Source: Borrelia sp. RT5S
Lineage (GTDB): Bacteria; Spirochaetota; Spirochaetia; Borreliales; Borreliaceae
Direction: 5' to 3'
NCBI RefSeq assembly: GCF_021165755.1
Contig: NZ_CP088936.1
Span: 62,001 to 126,000 of the forward strand
Length of the DNA stretch: 64,000 nucleotides
Position 1 is the stretch's first letter, and each line of letters opens with the position of its first letter. Below are positions 28,884-39,892 of this stretch, in pieces. A program made the position numbers and the translations under genes. The notes beneath the pieces are model-generated. The model was given only the letters and a program-made list of their open reading frames with translations. It had not been told where the DNA came from and ran no database searches.

Positions 28884-30186
28884 GCCCTGCCTCTTTTCTA
28901 GGCCAATACTTTTCTACAAGCTCTGTCCTAATTCCGGTTTCCCTCGGCTCAAAACAACTGGAAAGTATCTCCCACCCTAAATTCAAGGCTTCTTCTAGAG
29001 GAATATTAACAGACAAATCCATCAATTTGCTTTCAAACATCCCACTGTACTTAAGTAACTTTTCATCCCACTCTGTCATATTAAATCCCATGGCCTTTTT
29101 TTCTATAGATTCCCTTGAAGATGCATAAAGTTTAATCATTGAATCCATAATTACCCTATGATCGTCTCTAGTCTTACCATTAACCATCTGCTTAAGTCTT
29201 GAAAGAGATCCAAAAGGCTCAATTCTTCCCCCTCTTAAATAATACTGCCCCTCGGTAATATATCCCGTATTATCAGGTACCGGGTGAGTAACATCATCGC
29301 CAGGCATAGTAGTAACCGCAAGTACAGTAATAGAGCCCGCCCCTTCAAAATCAATGGCCTTCTCGTATCTAGACGCAAGCTGTGAATATAAATCACCAGG
29401 ATAACCCCTATTAGAAGGAACTTGCTCCATAGTAATAGCAATTTCTTTCATGGCATCAGCAAAATTAGTCATATCGGTCAGCAACACTAAAACCTTTTTC
29501 CCCTGAAGGGCAAATTTCTCAGCAACAGCAAGAGAAATATCAGGAACAGTTAAAGACTCAACAACAGAATCATTAGCCATATGAACAAAGAATATCGTTC
29601 TACCCAAAGCCCCTCCCTTCTCAAGAGAATCCTTGAAAGTCAAATAGTCATCATTCTTAAGTCCCATCCCTCCAAGAACAATCAAATCAACTTCAGCCTG
29701 AAGAGCTATCCTTAAAAGCAGTTCATTATAAGGCTCCCCAGATACAGAAAATATTGGCAGCTTTTGTGACTCAACAAGAGTATTAAATACATCTATCATC
29801 GGAAGTCCAGTTCGTATCATATTCCTCGGAATAATCCGCTTCGCCGGATTAGCAGAAGGCCCTCCAATTTCAATCAAATTGTCCTCAAGGCTAGGTCCTC
29901 CATCTTTTGGATTTCCAGCTCCATCAAAAACCCTGCCAAGCAAGTTCTCAGAAAATGCAACCCGCATCGGATGCCCTAGAAACTTAATTTGATCTGAAGT
30001 TGAGATACCTCTTGTCCCATTGTAGACCTGAAGAGAAACCTTATCCCTATCCAATTTAATAACCTCAGCTAAAGAACTCATATCCTTTGTCTTTACAATA
30101 GCAAGTTCTCCATACCTAACATCACATGCCGTAACAGTTATCACATTCCCTACAATAGATTCTATCTTACTGTATACCCTTTTCAT
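28876..30186 (-). CDS. ntpB: V-type ATPase subunit B (non-catalytic)
   Basis: A regulatory nucleotide-site subunit of the A3B3 head. I place the start at ATG 30186 (436 residues), 8 nt after an aggggtgtt-type site; a GTG at 30195 in the same frame is possible. The place of the P-loop reads [15 protein letters not shown], with no GKT, as expected for the non-catalytic subunit. [14 protein letters not shown] and the RGYPGDLYS segment are typical. The start overlaps the end of subunit A by about 20 nt. It corresponds to BB0093. Confidence 0.94.
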   Translation of the reverse strand: MKRVYSKIESIVGNVITVTACDVRYGELAIVKTKDMSSLAEVIKLDRDKVSLQVYNGTRGISTSDQIKFLGHPMRVAFSENLLGRVFDGAGNPKDGGPSLEDNLIEIGGPSANPAKRIIPRNMIRTGLPMIDVFNTLVESQKLPIFSVSGEPYNELLLRIALQAEVDLIVLGGMGLKNDDYLTFKDSLEKGGALGRTIFFVHMANDSVVESLTVPDISLAVAEKFALQGKKVLVLLTDMTNFADAMKEIAITMEQVPSNRGYPGDLYSQLASRYEKAIDFEGAGSITVLAVTTMPGDDVTHPVPDNTGYITEGQYYLRGGRIEPFGSLSRLKQMVNGKTRDDHRVIMDSMIKLYASSRESIEKKAMGFNMTEWDEKLLKYSGMFESKLMDLSVNIPLEEALNLGWEILSSCFEPRETGIRTELVEKYWPRKEAGHG

Positions 30187-31927
30187 CCTTAACACCCCTA
30201 AAATTTAATTTCCTAGAATTGATTAAATCTGTTAAAGCAAATTCCAATCTATTAAACTTTTCTTCTTTAAAGGGTATAAGATTCATATCTAAAATATTTT
30301 GCCTTAACTCATTAATAAAATTTCTTGCTTCCAACTTACTCTCAAATTTAAAATCTGACTTTAAAACATTATAAATTATATTAAACATATAATTCTGACG
30401 CTCAGGACTTACCGCTGCATCAACACTATCAAAAGAATTTTGCTGTAAATAGCATGCATCCAAAAGCTCTGCTTTCAAATAAACCAAAAAGTCATCATTA
30501 CTTATTCCTTCCTCACCAACAACCTTCATCATTTGATTCACCTCATTACCCTTAATTAAAAAAGACTTTGCATACTCCGTCCTCTCCGCATCAACAACTC
30601 CCCCATATCTACTCCAAGATTCAAGAGGACTAATAGCCGGAAATTTTCTAGCATCCGATCTCTCTCTCGTAAGCCCATGAAATGCCCCCACAACCTTTAA
30701 AGTCGCCTGAGTCACCGGTTCTTCAAAATTACCCCCAGCAGGGCTCACAGATCCACCCACAGTCACAGAACCAACACCGCCATCTCTTAAAACAACGATA
30801 CCCGCTCTCTCATAAAAAGATGCAATAACAGACTCAAGATAAGCAGGGAAAGCCTCATCCCCCGGAATTTCCTCAAGACGACCAGACATTTCTCTCATAG
30901 CCTGAGCCCATCTTGAAGTTGAGTCTGCCAGCAAAAGAACATCAAGCCCCATCTGTCTATAATACTCACCAATAGTAATAGCTGTATAAACCGAGGCCTC
31001 TCGAGCAGCAACTGGCATAGAGGATGTATTACAAATAATACATGTTCTCTCCATCAACGACTTACCCGTCCTTGGATCCGTAAGCTCAGGAAACTCCTTA
31101 AGAGTCTCCACGACCTCACCTGCTCTTTCTCCACAAGCAGCAATAATTACAATATCAACATCAGCATTACGGCTTGTGACCTGCTGAAGCACTGTCTTGC
31201 CAGCACCAAAAGGCCCAGGAATACAAAACGTGCCTCCCTTTGCAACCGGAAAAAAAGTATCTATTATCCTTGTTTGAGTCACCATGGGTTCACTAGGCAT
31301 AATCCTCTCCCTATAGTTCGCAATAGGAATTTTAACGGGCCAGTGAAATGACATAGTTACAATATGCCTATCCCCAGCATCATTCTCAATAACCGCTATT
31401 TTGTCGTCTACGGTGTAATTGCCCTCATCAACAATTTCCACAAGAGTATAAAAATCCCTTCTATCAAATGGAACCATTACCTGATGATTAATCGTACCTT
31501 CAACAACAAATCCAAGATAATCTCCCGCAGTAACAGCGTCTCCTACTCTCGCAGTCACCTTAAAATTCCATTTCTTTTTCTTATCAAGAGCTCTTAAATA
31601 CAAGCCTCTTTCTAAAAAAAATCCACACTGCGCTGCAAGCTCCGGCAAAGGATTCTGAAGCCCATCATACACCTGTGTTAAAAGCCCAGGCCCAAGCTCA
31701 ACCGTTAAGAGCTTATCTGTAAACTCAATATCATCCCCAACAGAAATTCCCCTAGTCATTTCAAACACCTGAGCATCAACTTCCCCATCCCTAACACGAA
31801 TTACCTCAGCTTTCAACCTCTTTCCAGCACTCTTAACAAAAATAACCTCATTCATGGCAACCGTGCCAACAACTTCAATAGTAACCAAATTCCCAATTAC
31901 CCCTACTACTTTTCCTCTAGTTTCCAT
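30167..31927 (-). CDS. ntpA: V-type ATPase catalytic subunit A
   Basis: The 586-residue catalytic subunit. The P-loop GPFGAGKT is at 238-245, followed by the catalytic glutamate region CGERAGE. The non-homologous insert of A subunits lies at about 110-200, and [14 protein letters not shown] is the Walker B region. No intein is present. It overlaps the B start, and 13 nt separate it from the DUF2764 gene upstream. In Borrelia the enzyme may run as an ATP-driven ion pump, since these bacteria have no respiratory chain (family knowledge plus inference). It corresponds to BB0094. Confidence 0.95.
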   Translation of the reverse strand: METRGKVVGVIGNLVTIEVVGTVAMNEVIFVKSAGKRLKAEVIRVRDGEVDAQVFEMTRGISVGDDIEFTDKLLTVELGPGLLTQVYDGLQNPLPELAAQCGFFLERGLYLRALDKKKKWNFKVTARVGDAVTAGDYLGFVVEGTINHQVMVPFDRRDFYTLVEIVDEGNYTVDDKIAVIENDAGDRHIVTMSFHWPVKIPIANYRERIMPSEPMVTQTRIIDTFFPVAKGGTFCIPGPFGAGKTVLQQVTSRNADVDIVIIAACGERAGEVVETLKEFPELTDPRTGKSLMERTCIICNTSSMPVAAREASVYTAITIGEYYRQMGLDVLLLADSTSRWAQAMREMSGRLEEIPGDEAFPAYLESVIASFYERAGIVVLRDGGVGSVTVGGSVSPAGGNFEEPVTQATLKVVGAFHGLTRERSDARKFPAISPLESWSRYGGVVDAERTEYAKSFLIKGNEVNQMMKVVGEEGISNDDFLVYLKAELLDACYLQQNSFDSVDAAVSPERQNYMFNIIYNVLKSDFKFESKLEARNFINELRQNILDMNLIPFKEEKFNRLEFALTDLINSRKLNFRGVKDEKGIQ

Positions 31928-31940
31928 TAAAATTCCTCTT

Positions 31941-32486
31941 CTAAAACTTTTTATTCATATCAATGCTTAATTTTTGACAAATGTCTGCAAAATTCCTCTC
32001 GCCTAGCTTTTCCACAAACAGACTCCTTCTTGAGACTATCATCAACTTCAAAAAATAGATTACCAACCTCTCAAAATTAAACTCATTCCCCACTTCAAGA
32101 TCTGTCAGAAATTGCCACTTCAACATATCAAGTCCTAATTCCACCTCAAAAGGATCTTCCTTAAGGCAAATAACTTTCAAAATTCCTAAGAAATAGCCTG
32201 AAAAATAAGAAGATTCCAAATAAACATCCCTTGAAAGACCCAACTTCTCGGCCCTAATGCAAGCTAATGCGTACTTCATTTTTTCCTCAAAATCAAGAAA
32301 ACAATCAATAACCCCAAAACTCCCTCTGGCAGCACCAAACTCTGATAAATTCTTCAAAAAGACAAAATCCTGCTGTCCCAAAGCAATCTCAACATTCTTG
32401 AAAAAATCTGATACACTCCACACCATCCCACTCTTTATGTCAAGATAAGGCAACGACGACATCACATAGTAATAAGGACTCAGCAT
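31941..32486 (-). CDS. DUF2764-like protein in the V-ATPase operon
   Basis: A 181-residue mostly helical protein starting [18 protein letters not shown], which resembles the N-terminus of DUF2764 proteins found in V-ATPase operons of Bacteroides and spirochaetes. It occupies the place where other V-ATPase operons carry subunit C (and F), between E and A. A role as a C-type central-stalk adaptor is likely from position and helical character but is inference. It lies 11 nt after E and 13 nt before A. It corresponds to BB0095. Confidence 0.75.
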   Translation of the reverse strand: MLSPYYYVMSSLPYLDIKSGMVWSVSDFFKNVEIALGQQDFVFLKNLSEFGAARGSFGVIDCFLDFEEKMKYALACIRAEKLGLSRDVYLESSYFSGYFLGILKVICLKEDPFEVELGLDMLKWQFLTDLEVGNEFNFERLVIYFLKLMIVSRRSLFVEKLGERNFADICQKLSIDMNKKF

Positions 32487-32497
32487 AACACCTCTCC

Positions 32498-33094
32498 CTA
32501 AACCACCTTAATCAACTCTTTAAATCTTGGATTTAAATACTCAAAAAGGATATCAGAAATAGTCTCTGAAGTGAAATCATAATGCAGACTACTATTCCTT
32601 TGCTGTATTTTAAATCCCTTATTTATCCCCCTGAAGGGCTTAATCTCAACATCACCCTTAAGTTTCTCTCCTATCTCCGACCTTAAAAGAGACAATAAAT
32701 CAGAAAGATCAGCTTCATTAAGCATAACATCCATCTTATCTCCTCTACTCCAACCATCTACAACCCTAACAATAAGTTCGCTTAAAAAATTATTATCATA
32801 ACTTCTAGAAACAGAATCCGTTAGCGCGGCTTCAAACAAAGACTTAATGCTTTTCTCAGCTCCAATAATCAAATCCCTAACTGCCTGGCGCGAGGCCTCC
32901 AGAGCATGCCTCCTATAATCACTAATTTCTCTCTCAGCCCTTATTTTTAACTCCCTAGCATCACTCTCAGCCTTCAAAACAATAGCCTCAGCTTCCCTCT
33001 TTGCATTATCAACAATCTCACTAGCCAACCTATCAGCTTCCTCAAGTCCATCCTTCTTAATCCTATTTATCAAATCCTTAACTTCAAACTGCAT
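32498..33094 (-). CDS. ntpE: V-type ATPase subunit E (peripheral stalk)
   Basis: A 198-residue subunit with a long N-terminal helix rich in Ala, Glu and Arg ([20 protein letters not shown]) and a globular C-terminal domain, typical of the peripheral-stalk subunit E. No separate G/H partner subunit is seen nearby. It is the first gene of the V-ATPase run. A TATAAT box on the minus strand (33161-33156) lies 61 nt upstream. It corresponds to BB0096. Confidence 0.85.
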   Translation of the reverse strand: MQFEVKDLINRIKKDGLEEADRLASEIVDNAKREAEAIVLKAESDARELKIRAEREISDYRRHALEASRQAVRDLIIGAEKSIKSLFEAALTDSVSRSYDNNFLSELIVRVVDGWSRGDKMDVMLNEADLSDLLSLLRSEIGEKLKGDVEIKPFRGINKGFKIQQRNSSLHYDFTSETISDILFEYLNPRFKELIKVV

Positions 33095-33155
33095 GAAAAC
33101 CCCTTAGGTAAAGATAAAATAATTGAAAACATTCAATAAACAAAAAAACAGAGAA

Positions 33156-33161
33156 ATTATA
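33156..33161 (-). promoter_or_regulatory. -10 box of the V-ATPase operon
   Basis: TATAAT on the minus strand (33161-33156), 61 nt before the subunit E start. A TTTCAA at 33183-33178, spaced 16 nt, is a weak -35 candidate. Confidence 0.45.
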
Positions 33162-33196
33162 TTAATAAATTTCAACATTGAAATACTAATACTAAT

Positions 33197-33213
33197 ACTT
33201 GAAATATTCAAGT
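33197..33213. repeat. Short palindrome upstream of the V-ATPase promoter
   Basis: ACTTGAA-ATA-TTCAAGT, 7-bp arms with a 3-bp centre, 36 nt upstream of the -10 box and just after an actaat direct repeat. It could be an operator; nothing else supports that. Confidence 0.35.
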
Positions 33214-33247
33214 GCATCTCACGTATTATTAAGTATAAACCAAAATT

Positions 33248-33280
33248 AAATAATTAAAATAAATATAATTTTAATTATTT
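33248..33280. repeat. AT-only inverted repeat after the BB0097-like gene
   Basis: A perfect 13-bp inverted repeat (33248-33260, 33268-33280) with a 7-nt spacer, entirely A/T. It lies about 40 nt downstream of the stop at 33319. It may be a weak terminator separating the mutS2 run from the V-ATPase run. Confidence 0.4.
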
Positions 33281-33318
33281 CGATTCCTTTTAAACTCAAC
33301 AGTTAATAAATTCAAAGA

Positions 33319-33711
33319 TTAATTACCAAAAAAATCTCCAACAATTTTGTACACATTAATATCATGTACTATACATAGTTTTTTCTCTGGGAATTTTTCT
33401 CTCAACCTCTCTCTAAAAATTTTAATACCCCTCTCTGTCACTCTTTTAACAAACTCCACATCAATTACATCAAGAGTTATTACCTCAATGATAACCAAAT
33501 ACCCCCTTCCAAAATTAGAACCATATCCAGGGGTAAAAGACGTAGTTACACGAAAAAGCCCATCCAAAATACCATTAGCAGCTTTGCCCCTAGGAGGTCT
33601 GTTTGGATGCACCTCATAAGCACTACCAAATTCATTCTCAAGAACAGAATCAACATCAAGACATATGTTGAACAGTACATTCTCAAGCTCTTCAAACTTT
33701 GCTATGCCCAT
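33319..33711 (-). CDS. Conserved hypothetical protein downstream of mutS2
   Basis: A 130-residue soluble protein with alternating helices and strands. Distinct stretches are YEVHPNRPPRGKAANGILDG and FTPGYGSNFGRGYLVIIEV. I do not recognise a family; no metal or nucleotide motif is visible. Its ATG follows the mutS2 stop directly, so it is probably made from the same message and translationally coupled. It corresponds to BB0097. Confidence 0.75.
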   Translation of the reverse strand: MGIAKFEELENVLFNICLDVDSVLENEFGSAYEVHPNRPPRGKAANGILDGLFRVTTSFTPGYGSNFGRGYLVIIEVITLDVIDVEFVKRVTERGIKIFRERLREKFPEKKLCIVHDINVYKIVGDFFGN

Positions 33712-36051
33712 TTAAATCTCTACTATTGTCTTCCCAACCCCTCCATCACTAGGATGAGAAAAATAATACTTCTTAACAAACTTTAAGCTCTTCAAAAATT
33801 CATGAACACCGGCCATAAGAAGACCCTCCCCCTTGCCATGAATTATTTCAAATTTACCAACATTGCCTAATAACATATTATCTATTTTCTTACTCAAAAA
33901 ATCTATGGCCTCAACTACTCTCATTCCTCTAATATCAAGCGTAAGCTCCAATGACTCACTACCGTAAGACTGTAAAGGAAAACTGAAGTTTTTCTTTACA
34001 GTCTTACGGTCTTCTTTTTTAATTAATACTCTTTCTAAATTAGAAGACGAAACTGTAATATTAAAAGCACCAGTATTTACCACAACTCCTTTTTTGGTAA
34101 TACCAACTATTTCTCCTAAAACACTTGGATTAGATACCCGAACTCTATCCCCCACTTTAAATTCAACATCACTAGCAAACTCCTTAGCAAGAAGCTCGAC
34201 CTTAGATGTCTTGCTCTCTATCCTGTCTGTAACATTGCAGATAAACTCTTTATTCTTGCGCAAATCAACCTTCCCTTCTTTGAGCTCTCTAACCAAATTT
34301 TCTAAAGTTTTCCTTGAATAATTTAAAAATTCTTTTTGTTCATTTATAAGTGTTTCTTCTATATTTTTCTCCTTAAGAATAAGGCCTTCTTGTAAGTCAC
34401 TAAGTTTAATTTCTTTAAGTTCAATGAGCTTAAGTTTATTTTTCAATTTTTCTTCATGCACATATATTTCCCTTTCTTTATTTGCAAGTTTTGCAAGTAG
34501 TTCATGCACTTCCGTCTTATTGGATGAATAGATCTCTTGTGCTCTGAGTATAATGTCAGGATGAATAGAAGAATTGCTTGCTACACTGAAAGCAAAACTT
34601 TCCCCTGGAAGAGAAAAAATTAAATTGTAATTCGGTTCCATTCTTTCTAAATTCATCTGCATAGATGCATTAATGACGCCTTCGTGAGTATACGCGAAAT
34701 ACTTAAGAGCATTATAATGAGTGGATATAATTACATGACAGTTAATGTTGATTAAATGCTCAAGGATAGCTATAGCTAATGCCTGGCCTTGTTCAATATC
34801 CGTTCCAGAACAAAATTCGTCAAATACTACAAGACTATCTAATGTTGCTTGCATTAAAATGCAAGCAACATTCCTCATATGACTTGAAAAAGTTGAGAGT
34901 GAATTTTCAATTGATTGCTCATCTCCAATATCGATGAAAATATTATCAAAGATCTTAAAAGTACTACCCTCACCAACCGGAACAGGTATCCCAAACTGAA
35001 ACATAGAACTCAATAGAACAACTGTCTTTAAAGTCGCAGTCTTTCCTCCAGCATTAGGGCCTGTAATAACTACAACTTTATTCTTTAAGGGACAAAAATT
35101 TATCTCCTTCGCATTCTGTATTAGAGGATGACGAGCATTTAAAATATTAAGTCTAGTACCAATATTGGGAAATATTCCTCGGGTTTTCATGCCATAAATT
35201 GCCCTAGCCTTAAGGGAGTCATAATATAAAAATTTATTATAAAGCTCTTTTAAGAGAACAATTTGTTTGCGAATTTCATCTGAAAGATCATGCAGTATTC
35301 TTAAAATTATGCGCGTCTTTTCTAGTCTTAAAAAAGTTAATCGACTGTTCTGGCTCACTATCTCACTTGGTTCAATATAAAATGTCTCACCAGAAGCTGA
35401 AATAGATATCACATTTCCCTTAATTTTATTTTTAAAACTAGCTTTAAGTGCAACAGTGTATCTATCTGATTTATAATAAACAAGGGTTGATGTTAAATAT
35501 TCTGAATTTAAAGCTATTATTCCCTTTACCTGTTTTTCAGTTCTTTTGTCTAGCTTTTTAATCTCAAAATCAATCTCATCATAATCTTTAGAAACGCCTC
35601 CTCTTATCTTAAGCTCATCAGTATCAACGTACTCAGATAAAACCTCCAGTAAATGCCTAAGACTTGAATCTAGAAATAATAAATCTTTTAGACTTTCATT
35701 TTCATTCTTGGCTTTAAATTCATTTCTATCTAGGAAAAAATTTATTCTTAAGACTTCTTGAAGAAAAAAAATAATATTACTGATTTCTTCAATAGAAACC
35801 CTTGAATTTTCCTTAAAAAGAAAACTAATAGAATCACCTATACTTTCTAAATAAGAATTTGGATATTCATCATAAATTTCAACGAGATTTCCAATCAAAT
35901 TAACAAGAAAACATATCTTATTAAGCTCTTCCTCCCTGCTCAGCATTTTCTGGCTGTTTAAAAGACTAATAGTATCTGGGATAGCAACATAAGAAGAAAC
36001 TGAAGATAATATTTGATAAAAATTAATTTTTTCTAGATATTTATCTTGCAT
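33712..36051 (-). CDS. mutS2: MutS2-family ATPase with Smr domain
   Basis: A MutS paralogue lacking the mismatch-recognition domain, linked to recombination control or to resolving collided ribosomes in other bacteria. I prefer ATG 36051 (779 residues), since an aggag site precedes it at about 11 nt and the ATG at 36075 lies upstream of that site. Walker A is [12 protein letters not shown], Walker B reads [12 protein letters not shown], and a long coiled coil follows (about 515-625 in this numbering). The C-terminal Smr domain carries [11 protein letters not shown] and the HGKGEG motif. It overlaps the end of rsgA by 11 nt. It corresponds to BB0098. Confidence 0.92.
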   Translation of the reverse strand: MQDKYLEKINFYQILSSVSSYVAIPDTISLLNSQKMLSREEELNKICFLVNLIGNLVEIYDEYPNSYLESIGDSISFLFKENSRVSIEEISNIIFFLQEVLRINFFLDRNEFKAKNENESLKDLLFLDSSLRHLLEVLSEYVDTDELKIRGGVSKDYDEIDFEIKKLDKRTEKQVKGIIALNSEYLTSTLVYYKSDRYTVALKASFKNKIKGNVISISASGETFYIEPSEIVSQNSRLTFLRLEKTRIILRILHDLSDEIRKQIVLLKELYNKFLYYDSLKARAIYGMKTRGIFPNIGTRLNILNARHPLIQNAKEINFCPLKNKVVVITGPNAGGKTATLKTVVLLSSMFQFGIPVPVGEGSTFKIFDNIFIDIGDEQSIENSLSTFSSHMRNVACILMQATLDSLVVFDEFCSGTDIEQGQALAIAILEHLININCHVIISTHYNALKYFAYTHEGVINASMQMNLERMEPNYNLIFSLPGESFAFSVASNSSIHPDIILRAQEIYSSNKTEVHELLAKLANKEREIYVHEEKLKNKLKLIELKEIKLSDLQEGLILKEKNIEETLINEQKEFLNYSRKTLENLVRELKEGKVDLRKNKEFICNVTDRIESKTSKVELLAKEFASDVEFKVGDRVRVSNPSVLGEIVGITKKGVVVNTGAFNITVSSSNLERVLIKKEDRKTVKKNFSFPLQSYGSESLELTLDIRGMRVVEAIDFLSKKIDNMLLGNVGKFEIIHGKGEGLLMAGVHEFLKSLKFVKKYYFSHPSDGGVGKTIVEI

Positions 36052-36964
36052 AGTTTCTATATCTCCTAAGCTCATCTAAGATTTTCAAGTAACTTTTATA
36101 TCTAGCTTGTGAAACTTTAAATCCAATTTGACCTACTACAAAGCAATTTGGCTCATTTATATGCAGACAAGAATTAAACCTACATAAATCATTTAAACCT
36201 CCAAACTCTCTAAAACAATGTTTGAGTTTTAAGTAATCTAGTGTCTCAATCCCAAACTCTTTAATGCCTGGAGTATCCATTATTATCCCATTGTCTGAAC
36301 GAAAAGCCACCGCATAAACTGTAGTGTGCCTTCCCCTCGCATATTTGTAAGATATTTCATTTATAGCCTGTGATGCATTTAAACTAACCAAATTTATAAG
36401 TGAAGATTTTCCCACACCAGATTGTCCAATAAAAGCAGTTTTTGAATTTTTAATAATTGATTTTAATTCTTCAATGCCCTTTAAAGTAGTAGCAGAAGTT
36501 TGAACAACTCTATAGCCTAACTCTTCGTAAACTCTAGCCAAATCTTTAACTTTATTACTTACATCCTCGTCCACTTTATTTAGCAAAATAATCGGAGTAA
36601 TTCCTTGCTCCTCGGCAACTATTAGCACCCTGTCAATAAATGAACTTTTAATCTCAGGAAGACTAGCAGAATTAACAATTAAAATACTATCAATGTTTGA
36701 GACAATAATTTGCCTGATGTCAGCTTTTCTGTTGTAACGCCAAAAAATGTTCTTACGCTCTAACCTTTCCTTAATATACACTTTACACTCATCATAAACA
36801 TTTCCTACCACAAAATCTCCAGGAACCAAAGGACTATATTCTTTATTTTGAATATTTAAGATCTTACCCTTAATGACCCCTTCATAAATTAAATTGGTAT
36901 TAGCATCGATAATAGAATAAATATTGTTAACACCCCAAAGAACCTCAAATTTAAGGTCATTCAA
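36041..36964 (-). CDS. rsgA: Ribosome small-subunit-dependent GTPase RsgA
   Basis: A 307-residue circularly permuted GTPase that helps mature the 30S subunit. An N-terminal OB fold (about 15-75) is followed by motifs in permuted order: G4 LNKVD, then G1 [10 protein letters not shown], then G3 DTPGIKEFG. The C-terminal zinc site is seen as [14 protein letters not shown]. It overlaps murI by 4 nt and mutS2 by 11 nt, so the three are one operon. It corresponds to BB0099. Confidence 0.94.
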   Translation of the reverse strand: MNDLKFEVLWGVNNIYSIIDANTNLIYEGVIKGKILNIQNKEYSPLVPGDFVVGNVYDECKVYIKERLERKNIFWRYNRKADIRQIIVSNIDSILIVNSASLPEIKSSFIDRVLIVAEEQGITPIILLNKVDEDVSNKVKDLARVYEELGYRVVQTSATTLKGIEELKSIIKNSKTAFIGQSGVGKSSLINLVSLNASQAINEISYKYARGRHTTVYAVAFRSDNGIIMDTPGIKEFGIETLDYLKLKHCFREFGGLNDLCRFNSCLHINEPNCFVVGQIGFKVSQARYKSYLKILDELRRYRNYAR

Positions 36965-37728
36965 TCAATTACCCCCTTAAACTTAAGCCCATATTTCTCG
37001 CAACAATTCTTATAAAAACATAAATTTTCATCTTTCGTTAAGTAAAATGAGTTTATAAAATCACCACTATCGCTAATGCTAGCTTTAGCAACAGCCCTAG
37101 CAAGTTCATCTGTTACACATGCACGGTTTTCATAAACAGAAATTCCTAGAAAATTTTCAATCATATTTTTGATATGTAGATAATGAGTACAACCTAAAAA
37201 AATTACATCTCGTCTGCTAGCTTTAACCTCCAGTTTCAATGATTCTAAACACCCAAGCGCATCCTCTTTAAACTTATCCCCATACTCTACATAATTTATA
37301 AGCTCTCCAGCGGACTTTAAAATCAAATCACCATGTAATCTCTTTTCGTCCTGCACAAAGGTGCTATTAATAGTAGTGTCTGTTGCTATTAATAACACCT
37401 TTCTAGTCGCTAAGCTCTCTATTAAACTAATTGAGGGCAAGGTATATATTATAGGGAAAGCAAACTTTAACTTACCATATACACTAACAGATGCCGTGTT
37501 GCAAGCAAAAACCAATGAAGAAATATTACAAATCTTTTTCAATTTAAAAATCAATTCTAGAATCTCTTGTAGAAGAAACTCTGTGGTTTTCTCTCCATAA
37601 GGAAAATTTTTATTATCTGCAACATACAGATAGTTCATATTACCAAGTCGCCTACTTATATATTCAAAATAAGAAAGGCCACCGATCCCTGAATCAAAAA
37701 TTACTACCACATCTTTTAAGTTGCCCAT
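36961..37728 (-). CDS. murI: Glutamate racemase
   Basis: Makes D-glutamate for peptidoglycan from L-glutamate. Motifs: [10 protein letters not shown] at the N-terminus (catalytic-base region), the first catalytic cysteine in FACNTASV, and the second in LGCTHYLH. I use ATG 37728 (255 residues); a TTG at 37740 in frame is possible but has no room for a ribosome site. It heads the murI-rsgA-mutS2 run and is divergent from asnS. It corresponds to BB0100. Confidence 0.92.
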   Translation of the reverse strand: MGNLKDVVVIFDSGIGGLSYFEYISRRLGNMNYLYVADNKNFPYGEKTTEFLLQEILELIFKLKKICNISSLVFACNTASVSVYGKLKFAFPIIYTLPSISLIESLATRKVLLIATDTTINSTFVQDEKRLHGDLILKSAGELINYVEYGDKFKEDALGCLESLKLEVKASRRDVIFLGCTHYLHIKNMIENFLGISVYENRACVTDELARAVAKASISDSGDFINSFYLTKDENLCFYKNCCEKYGLKFKGVID

Positions 37729-37837
37729 AGTCTTGTTCAATTCCAGTATAGATTATTAATTTATTTGCTTTCAATAATAGCAATAATATTTAAGCCACCA
37801 TACGCTACCATATTCTAAAACTACCATATGTTTAAGA

Positions 37838-37843
37838 TATAAT
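37838..37843 (+). promoter_or_regulatory. -10 box of asnS
   Basis: A consensus TATAAT 31 nt before ATG 37875, with a poor -35. Three copies of ACCATA (37797-37802, 37807-37812, 37823-37828) lie upstream in the murI-asnS gap. Confidence 0.5.
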
Positions 37844-37874
37844 AATTATAAATTAAGTTATATTAAGAGGAAAT

Positions 37875-39260
37875 ATGCACAAGAGTATAAAAGAAATTCT
37901 GGATAACCCAGTAGTAGAAAGTGAAGTTACAGTAAAAGGATGGGTTAGAACAAAACGTAGTAGTGGTAAAATTTCATTTGTCGAAATTAACGATGGTTCA
38001 AATATTAAGGGAATTCAAGCTGTAATTGATGAAGAAAATTCTAACTTTAGGGAGACAGAACTTAAAAAACTTGCGACAGGAGCCAGCATATCCTTAACAG
38101 GAATTTTAACTTTAAGCCCTGCAAAGGGCCAAACACACGAAATTAAAACGATAAATTTCAACATAATCGGAGAAGCAGACCAAGAAACATATCCTTTGCA
38201 AAAAAAAAGGCACTCCTTTGAATTCTTAAGAGAAATTTCTCATTTAAGAATACGTACCAACACATTTGGAGCTATCGCCAGGGTTAGGAATCAAATTTCT
38301 TATAAAATCCATGAATACTTTCAAAAAAATGGATTTGTATATGTAAATACTCCAATAATCACATCGAATGACGGAGAAGGATGCGGTGAAATATTTCGTG
38401 TATCCACTCTGGACCTTAATAAGATTTCGAAGAACAAAGAAATTGATTTTAAGGACGATTTTTTTGGAAGAGAAGTGTTCCTTGCTGTGACTGGACAGCT
38501 ACATGGAGAAGCTTATGCGATGGCGTTGTCAAAAATATACACATTTGGACCAACATTTAGGGCAGAAAATTCTAATACAACACGCCATGCTTCAGAGTTC
38601 TGGATGATTGAACCCGAGGTAGCGTTTTTCACCCTTAAAGACAATATTAAATTAGCAGAGGATTGCCTTAAATATATCCTAGAAGGAGTGCTAAATAATA
38701 GTCGTCAAGACATGGAATTTCTTGACGACTATATTGAGAAGGGACTAATCAAAAAAATTGAAAATGTAATAAACTCAAACTTTGAAGTTATCACATATAC
38801 TCAGGCCATTAAAAAACTTGAAAGTACAAATAAAATATTTGAAATAACACCCCGTTGGGGTATAGACTTGCAAACAGAACATGAAAGATATCTAACAGAA
38901 GAGATTTTTAAAAAACCCATAGTAGTTATTGATTATCCAAAAGAATTTAAAGCATTTTATATGAAAATGAATGAAGACAATAAAACTGTTAAAGGAATGG
39001 ACATTTTGGTTCCACGCATCGGAGAAATCATTGGAGGTAGTGAAAGAGAAGATAATCTAGAAAAGTTGAATAAAAGAATAAAAGAGCTAGACTTGGGAGT
39101 TGAGACCCTTAATTGGTACCTGGATTTAAGGAGATTCGGTTCAACTCCTCACTCTGGGTTTGGGCTCGGACTTGAGAGATTGGTGCAGTATGTGACGGGG
39201 ATGGCCAATATTCGGGATGTAATACCGTTTCCGAGAACCCCTAGAAACATTTGTTTCTGA
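37875..39260 (+). CDS. asnS: Asparaginyl-tRNA synthetase
   Basis: A 461-residue class IIb synthetase that charges tRNA-Asn. The N-terminal OB anticodon-binding domain (about 15-100) begins VTVKGWVRTKRSSGKISFVEINDGS. The class II core shows motif 2 as FRAENSNTTRHASEFWMIE and motif 3 as GFGLGLERLVQYVTG. An aagagg site precedes ATG 37875. It is followed 23 nt later by a small exported protein. It corresponds to BB0101. Confidence 0.96.
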   Translation: MHKSIKEILDNPVVESEVTVKGWVRTKRSSGKISFVEINDGSNIKGIQAVIDEENSNFRETELKKLATGASISLTGILTLSPAKGQTHEIKTINFNIIGEADQETYPLQKKRHSFEFLREISHLRIRTNTFGAIARVRNQISYKIHEYFQKNGFVYVNTPIITSNDGEGCGEIFRVSTLDLNKISKNKEIDFKDDFFGREVFLAVTGQLHGEAYAMALSKIYTFGPTFRAENSNTTRHASEFWMIEPEVAFFTLKDNIKLAEDCLKYILEGVLNNSRQDMEFLDDYIEKGLIKKIENVINSNFEVITYTQAIKKLESTNKIFEITPRWGIDLQTEHERYLTEEIFKKPIVVIDYPKEFKAFYMKMNEDNKTVKGMDILVPRIGEIIGGSEREDNLEKLNKRIKELDLGVETLNWYLDLRRFGSTPHSGFGLGLERLVQYVTGMANIRDVIPFPRTPRNICF

Positions 39261-39283
39261 TCAAAAGTTAGGAGTGAATAAGA

Positions 39284-39892
39284 TTGAAATTTTTGTACGC
39301 AACAATATTACTGCTATCGTCTTCTTCGGTGTTTTCTTCGGAAGGCCCAAGAGACACTCTGAAGTTGTCCTCAGACGTAGAGAAAGAGATTTCAGGCGGG
39401 GAGGCAGGCAAAAATAAAGGAAATGTCAACATTAATCGGTCGACTAGGATCAAGTATCCGCAGTCAAGGAGAGTTTACGGTCGTGACTTCGAGTTAGAAA
39501 ATGATTCTAGAGAAATGGGTAAAGATTTATCCTATGGCAAGAATGAAGACGCAGGAATTGCTGTAAATAATGAAGACGCAGGAATTGCTGTAAATAATGC
39601 CATAGAAATAAGGCGATCAGACAAAATACAGTACCCACAGGTTGATATGCTGGGCAAGACAAGAAAAAAGTCAGAAAGGGGTACTTGGTATACCATCAAA
39701 ATTTATCCAAACCACAACAGTGACAAATTTAAAGGAATAAAAACAATAAACGCAATCAACAGAGAGATGAAAACACAAGTAAATAAAAATTTTGCTTTAA
39801 TTGGTCCAATCTCAGAGGACAATCTAGGGGCGATAACAAAAACATTAGCGACAAGAGGATATAATGAGTTGGAGTACATAAAAGTTAAATAA
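39284..39892 (+). CDS. Exported SPOR-like protein with internal tandem repeat
   Basis: A 202-residue protein starting at TTG 39284, 8 nt after aggag. Residues 1-17 form a signal peptide (FLYATILLLSSSSVFSS). The middle is polar and contains a duplicated 9-residue unit (NEDAGIAVN, twice). The C-terminal 70 residues (from WYTIKIYP to NELEYIKVK) have the strand-helix-strand pattern of a SPOR domain, which binds denuded peptidoglycan at division sites; this match is by eye only. Its last 8 nt overlap the convergent phosphoribosyltransferase gene. It corresponds to BB0102. Confidence 0.7.
   Translation: MKFLYATILLLSSSSVFSSEGPRDTLKLSSDVEKEISGGEAGKNKGNVNINRSTRIKYPQSRRVYGRDFELENDSREMGKDLSYGKNEDAGIAVNNEDAGIAVNNAIEIRRSDKIQYPQVDMLGKTRKKSERGTWYTIKIYPNHNSDKFKGIKTINAINREMKTQVNKNFALIGPISEDNLGAITKTLATRGYNELEYIKVK
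39542..39595 (+). repeat. Perfect 27-bp tandem duplication in frame
   Basis: Two identical 27-bp units (39542-39568 and 39569-39595), each nine codons encoding NEDAGIAVN, followed by one more AAT. It adds no frameshift. It is a likely site of copy-number change between strains. Confidence 0.95.

Noticed and set aside
39542-39595. CRISPR-like repeat
   Set aside because: The two units are directly adjacent without spacers and lie in frame inside a coding gene.
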